Source: Verrucomicrobiota bacterium
Lineage (GTDB): Bacteria; Verrucomicrobiota; Kiritimatiellia; Kiritimatiellales; Tichowtungiaceae
DNA: 7,305 bases
Assembly (NCBI GenBank): GCA_020853375.1
Contig: JADYZA010000077.1
Location: forward strand, 1-7,305
Direction of reading: 5' to 3'
Under the pieces are notes generated by a model, which did not search any database, had not been told where the DNA came from, and saw nothing but the letters and a program-made list of their open reading frames with translations. Shown here piece by piece: positions 5,592 to 7,305 of the stretch; position 1 is the first letter of the stretch, and each line of letters starts with the position of its first letter. A program made the position numbers and the translations under genes.

Positions 5592-6415
5592 GCCGGGCCA
5601 CATTTCAGGTAAAACCTAGTGAAGAAGGACTTCCGCTGGTGGATGTTCTTTCCGAACGATTCCGCTGTTCTAAAAAACAGGCCCGCGTACTGCTGGACGC
5701 ACGGCAGGTTTTTGTCAACGGTCAGCGTGTCTGGATGGCCAAGCACACGCTGAAACTCAAAGACGTTATTGAGGCGGTTCGCCCAGAGTCGAAAACACAC
5801 AAAATCGAAATTCTGCAACGCTCCGGCGACTTGATTGTTGTCAACAAGCCGTCCGGCATGGTGACAAATGGAAGCGACCGCAGTCTGGAAGTTCGCCTGC
5901 AGCACGAGCTGAACAATCCGAACATTTGCGCCGTTCACCGGCTCGACCGGGACACCTCCGGATGCGTCATGTTCTCTGCCACCACCGCTGGCAAGGAAGC
6001 CATGATTCCGCTGTTCAAGGATGAGAAGATCGTGAAAATCTACCGGGCCATCGCCATTGGCCGCGTCTCCGATTCTCTAAAAACCATCACGCGTGATATC
6101 GACGGTGAATCGGCCACGACACTCGTGAGCGTGCTCGACCGTAACCGCGACGCAAGCTATCTGGAACTGCGTATTCACACCGGCCGGACGCATCAGATCC
6201 GCAAACATCTCGCCGCCATGCGCCATCCCGTGCTGGGCGACAAGGAATATGCGGGCGAACAGCGCGGCAACCCGATTTTCCGCGCGGTACCGCGCCAGAT
6301 GCTTCACGCCTGTAGATTAATTCTGCCGGACCAGAAAAACGAAAAAGCTCTGCGTGTCAGCGCTCCGGTTCCGGAAGATTTCCAAGCCATCCTGACCGCG
6401 CTGAAGCTGAAATAA
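5588..6415 (+). CDS. RluA-family pseudouridine synthase with N-terminal S4 domain
   Basis: This 275-residue enzyme isomerises specific uridines to pseudouridine in rRNA or tRNA; the target cannot be told from sequence. An S4 RNA-binding domain occupies about residues 15-65 (KKQARVLLDARQVFVNGQRV, 29-48). The catalytic domain follows, with DLIVVNKPSGMVTN (81-94), the catalytic motif HRLDRDTSG (117-125; D120 is the family's nucleophilic Asp), the KIYRAIAIG strand (150-158), and the late motif LRIHTGRTHQIRKHLA (194-209) then HPVLGDKEYAG (213-223). The length and S4 domain suit the RluC/RluD side of the family rather than S4-less RluA. It overlaps argD (ATGA) with only a weak ribosome binding site, so it is probably translated by coupling at the end of the arginine operon. 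The link to arginine synthesis seems one of shared expression, not pathway. It ends just before tandem hairpins. Confidence 0.93.
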   Translation: MSRATFQVKPSEEGLPLVDVLSERFRCSKKQARVLLDARQVFVNGQRVWMAKHTLKLKDVIEAVRPESKTHKIEILQRSGDLIVVNKPSGMVTNGSDRSLEVRLQHELNNPNICAVHRLDRDTSGCVMFSATTAGKEAMIPLFKDEKIVKIYRAIAIGRVSDSLKTITRDIDGESATTLVSVLDRNRDASYLELRIHTGRTHQIRKHLAAMRHPVLGDKEYAGEQRGNPIFRAVPRQMLHACRLILPDQKNEKALRVSAPVPEDFQAILTALKLK

Positions 6416-6432
6416 TTTCCAGTATCTGGAAA
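6416..6432. repeat. Short inverted repeat after the pseudouridine synthase gene
   Basis: TTTCCAG (6416-6422) and CTGGAAA (6426-6432) form a perfect 7-bp stem around TAT, starting right after the stop codon. It is AT-rich and weaker than the next hairpin. It may add to termination in either direction. Confidence 0.5.
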
Positions 6433-6460
6433 AAAGAAACCCCGCCAGCGGCGGGGTTTT
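6431..6460. terminator. Bidirectional intrinsic terminator between convergent genes
   Basis: AAACCCCGCC (6437-6446) pairs perfectly with GGCGGGGTTT (6450-6459) around a 3-base AGC loop, a very stable stem. On the plus strand it is followed by only four T. On the minus strand the A-rich stretch 6431-6439 becomes a TTTCTTTTT tract, a better terminator for the leftward gene. It lies between the stops at 6415 and 6480 and suits both transcripts. Confidence 0.88.
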
Positions 6461-6479
6461 CCAAGCTTCGGAACTTTTA

Positions 6480-7097
6480 TTATTCCTTAGCGGTTGGGGG
6501 CGCCGATTTTTTACCTTCATGCTTAGGGCCGCCCGGCTGTTTGCCTTCCGGACGATTCATCGGCATCTCGCCGGACAGAATCCGTTTGACCTGATCTTCG
6601 ATACGGGCGGCTTTGTTCTTTTCAGCATCCGCCAGCCGTTCTTTAAGTTTCGGCAGGTCCGCTTCGGCCTGTTCTACCCGCTTTTTATATTCGGCCAGCA
6701 TCTTATCCATGCCTTCCGTCACCTTGGCGCGCAGTTCGGCAACCAGAGCCTCTTTCTTTACAGGATCGGTTTCATTGCGAGCCGCCTCGCCGAGTTTCAT
6801 CATCGCTGCGTGATGGGCTTTCAGCTTCTCCATCTGTTCCGGTTTGATCTGAGGCATCTGAGCTTTATGCGCTTTCATCTTTTCCATCTGCTCAGGAGCA
6901 AGTTTCGGACTCTGCTCCGCGGCGTTCTGAACTTTTGTCGCCTCAGGAACGGCCACCACCGGAGCGGCTGTTGCAGGAGCTGATTCATCGGCACTCTTGG
7001 TAAACAGTTTTTTGTACCACGGAACATTGTTTGTTTCCGCCGCAGCCAGTCCGGCTGTACATGCACCAACCAACATAACGATCATCCACTTTTTCAT
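6480..7097 (-). CDS. Exported helix-rich protein with two LxPEQ-type repeats; function unknown
   Basis: I do not recognise a named gene. The 205-residue product opens with a signal peptide (MKKWMIVMLVGACTAGLAAA, 1-20), with likely signal peptidase I cleavage after LAAA. VGAC at 10-13 is lipobox-like, so a lipoprotein is possible, though the segment before C13 is short. A low-complexity Ala/Pro/Val linker (about 38-60) follows, then a charged helical region (about 65-173) rich in Lys, Glu, Ala and Met that should form helical hairpins or a coiled coil. Finally there is a Gly/Pro/Lys-rich tail. Two copies of PEQMEK-KAH lie 18 residues apart (68-77, 86-95), each within an L/I-x-P-E-Q context reminiscent of the LTxxQ motifs of periplasmic Spy/CpxP proteins; this is only a resemblance. 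The ATG at 7097 has AAGGAG 6 bases upstream; the in-frame ATG at 7130 would overlap the preceding gene and mask the signal peptide. Confidence 0.8.
   Translation of the reverse strand: MKKWMIVMLVGACTAGLAAAETNNVPWYKKLFTKSADESAPATAAPVVAVPEATKVQNAAEQSPKLAPEQMEKMKAHKAQMPQIKPEQMEKLKAHHAAMMKLGEAARNETDPVKKEALVAELRAKVTEGMDKMLAEYKKRVEQAEADLPKLKERLADAEKNKAARIEDQVKRILSGEMPMNRPEGKQPGGPKHEGKKSAPPTAKE
6813..6902 (-). repeat. Tandem 18-residue repeat encoded in the exported protein
   Basis: The segment encodes residues 66-95, where LAPEQMEKMKAH is followed by IKPEQMEKLKAH with a period of exactly 18 residues (54 bp). Eighteen residues equals five helical turns, so both copies present the same face of a helix. 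It looks like an internal duplication. Confidence 0.75.
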
Positions 7098-7103
7098 CGC
7101 GCT

Positions 7104-7109
7104 CTCCTT
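7104..7109 (-). promoter_or_regulatory. Ribosome binding site deciding the start of the exported protein
   Basis: On the minus strand AAGGAG lies 6 bases before the ATG at 7097. It sits in the 16-base gap after the upstream gene's stop, supporting 7097 over 7130 and pointing to a shared transcript. Confidence 0.85.
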
Positions 7110-7113
7110 CGGG

Positions 7114-7305
7114 TTACATTTCCATGACATTCAGCGAATCGCCTGATATGGCCACGATCAGGTTTTCCAGTCTGCTCAGATCCTCTTCAAACGGATCGTT
7201 CCACACGTCCACTCCCGCCGCAGATACAGAAGCGACAGAAGTTGAAGAGACCCTTGTTCCATGGAAATCAAAAAGGCCGGCGGCCAGAATAAGACACGCC
7301 GCCAA
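7114..7305 (-). CDS. 3' end of an unidentified gene, probably membrane-anchored protein (partial)
   Basis: Only the last 63 codons are inside the window; the frame is open to the edge. The visible part starts in a hydrophobic stretch (LAACLILAAGLFDF), probably the end of a transmembrane segment. A Ser/Val/Ala-rich linker and an acidic C-terminus follow (VWNDPFEEDLSRLENLIVAI). Its stop lies 16 bases before the start of the exported repeat protein, so the two are probably in one operon. A single membrane segment with a short outer tail, encoded just before a periplasmic helical protein, is also how anti-sigma factors are often arranged. The diagnostic N-terminal half lies outside the window, so no function is assigned. 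The frame is convincing from composition and spacing, but its start is unknown. Confidence 0.6.
   Translation of the reverse strand: MAACLILAAGLFDFHGTRVSSTSVASVSAAGVDVWNDPFEEDLSRLENLIVAISGDSLNVMEM

Noticed and set aside
5345..5938. Open frame of 197 codons antisense to the argD/pseudouridine synthase junction
   Set aside because: It spans two well-supported genes on the other strand and shows no domain or initiation signal.
6519..6983. Rightward open frame opposite the exported repeat protein
   Set aside because: It is rich in Phe, Leu, Arg and His, as expected from the complement of a Lys/Glu/Ala-rich coding sequence. The leftward frame has a signal peptide, a strong ribosome binding site and a terminator.

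Overview
The window looks like ordinary chromosomal DNA of a moderately GC-rich Gram-negative-type bacterium. There are no RNA genes, CRISPR arrays, insertion sequences or phage genes. The closest impression from the proteins is the PVC superphylum (Verrucomicrobiota/Kiritimatiellota-like). This rests on the L13 wording, an 'EGWL'-type YdcF/ElyC-like protein, and ribosomal genes followed by an arginine gene cluster. It is an inference from memory, not a search result.

Layout. (1) Positions 51-1233, minus strand: a membrane-anchored ElyC/SanA/YdcF-like protein overlaps a small sensor-less GGDEF protein by 8 bp. (2) About 1234-1368: a divergent intergenic region with a good sigma70-like promoter facing right, whose spacer carries a GGGGTACCCC palindrome, and a weaker promoter candidate facing left. 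(3) Positions 1369-2221, plus strand: rplM-rpsI (L13-S9), closed by a strong intrinsic terminator. (4) Positions 2330-6415, plus strand: argJ-argB-argD and an RluA-family pseudouridine synthase, tightly packed, with ATGA overlaps at the last two junctions and a hairpin just before the argJ ribosome binding site. (5) Positions 6416-6476: tandem hairpins acting as a bidirectional terminator between convergent units. (6) Positions 6480-7305, minus strand: an exported, helix-rich protein with two LxPEQ-type repeats, preceded by the 3' end of a gene whose visible part starts in a hydrophobic segment.

Function. ArgJ recycles the acetyl group from N-acetylornithine to glutamate, ArgB phosphorylates N-acetylglutamate, and ArgD transaminates to N-acetylornithine. 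This is the acetyl-cycle route to ornithine without argC, which must lie elsewhere. ArgB carries the N-terminal helix and C-terminal signature of arginine-inhibited enzymes, so it is the likely feedback point. rplM-rpsI form the conserved L13-S9 pair.

No clearly new biological system is visible. The points most worth checking are an ArgJ that stops just short of the family's usual C-terminal substrate-contacting residue, the hairpin in the argJ leader, the palindrome inside the rplM promoter, and the exported repeat protein with its partly visible upstream partner.
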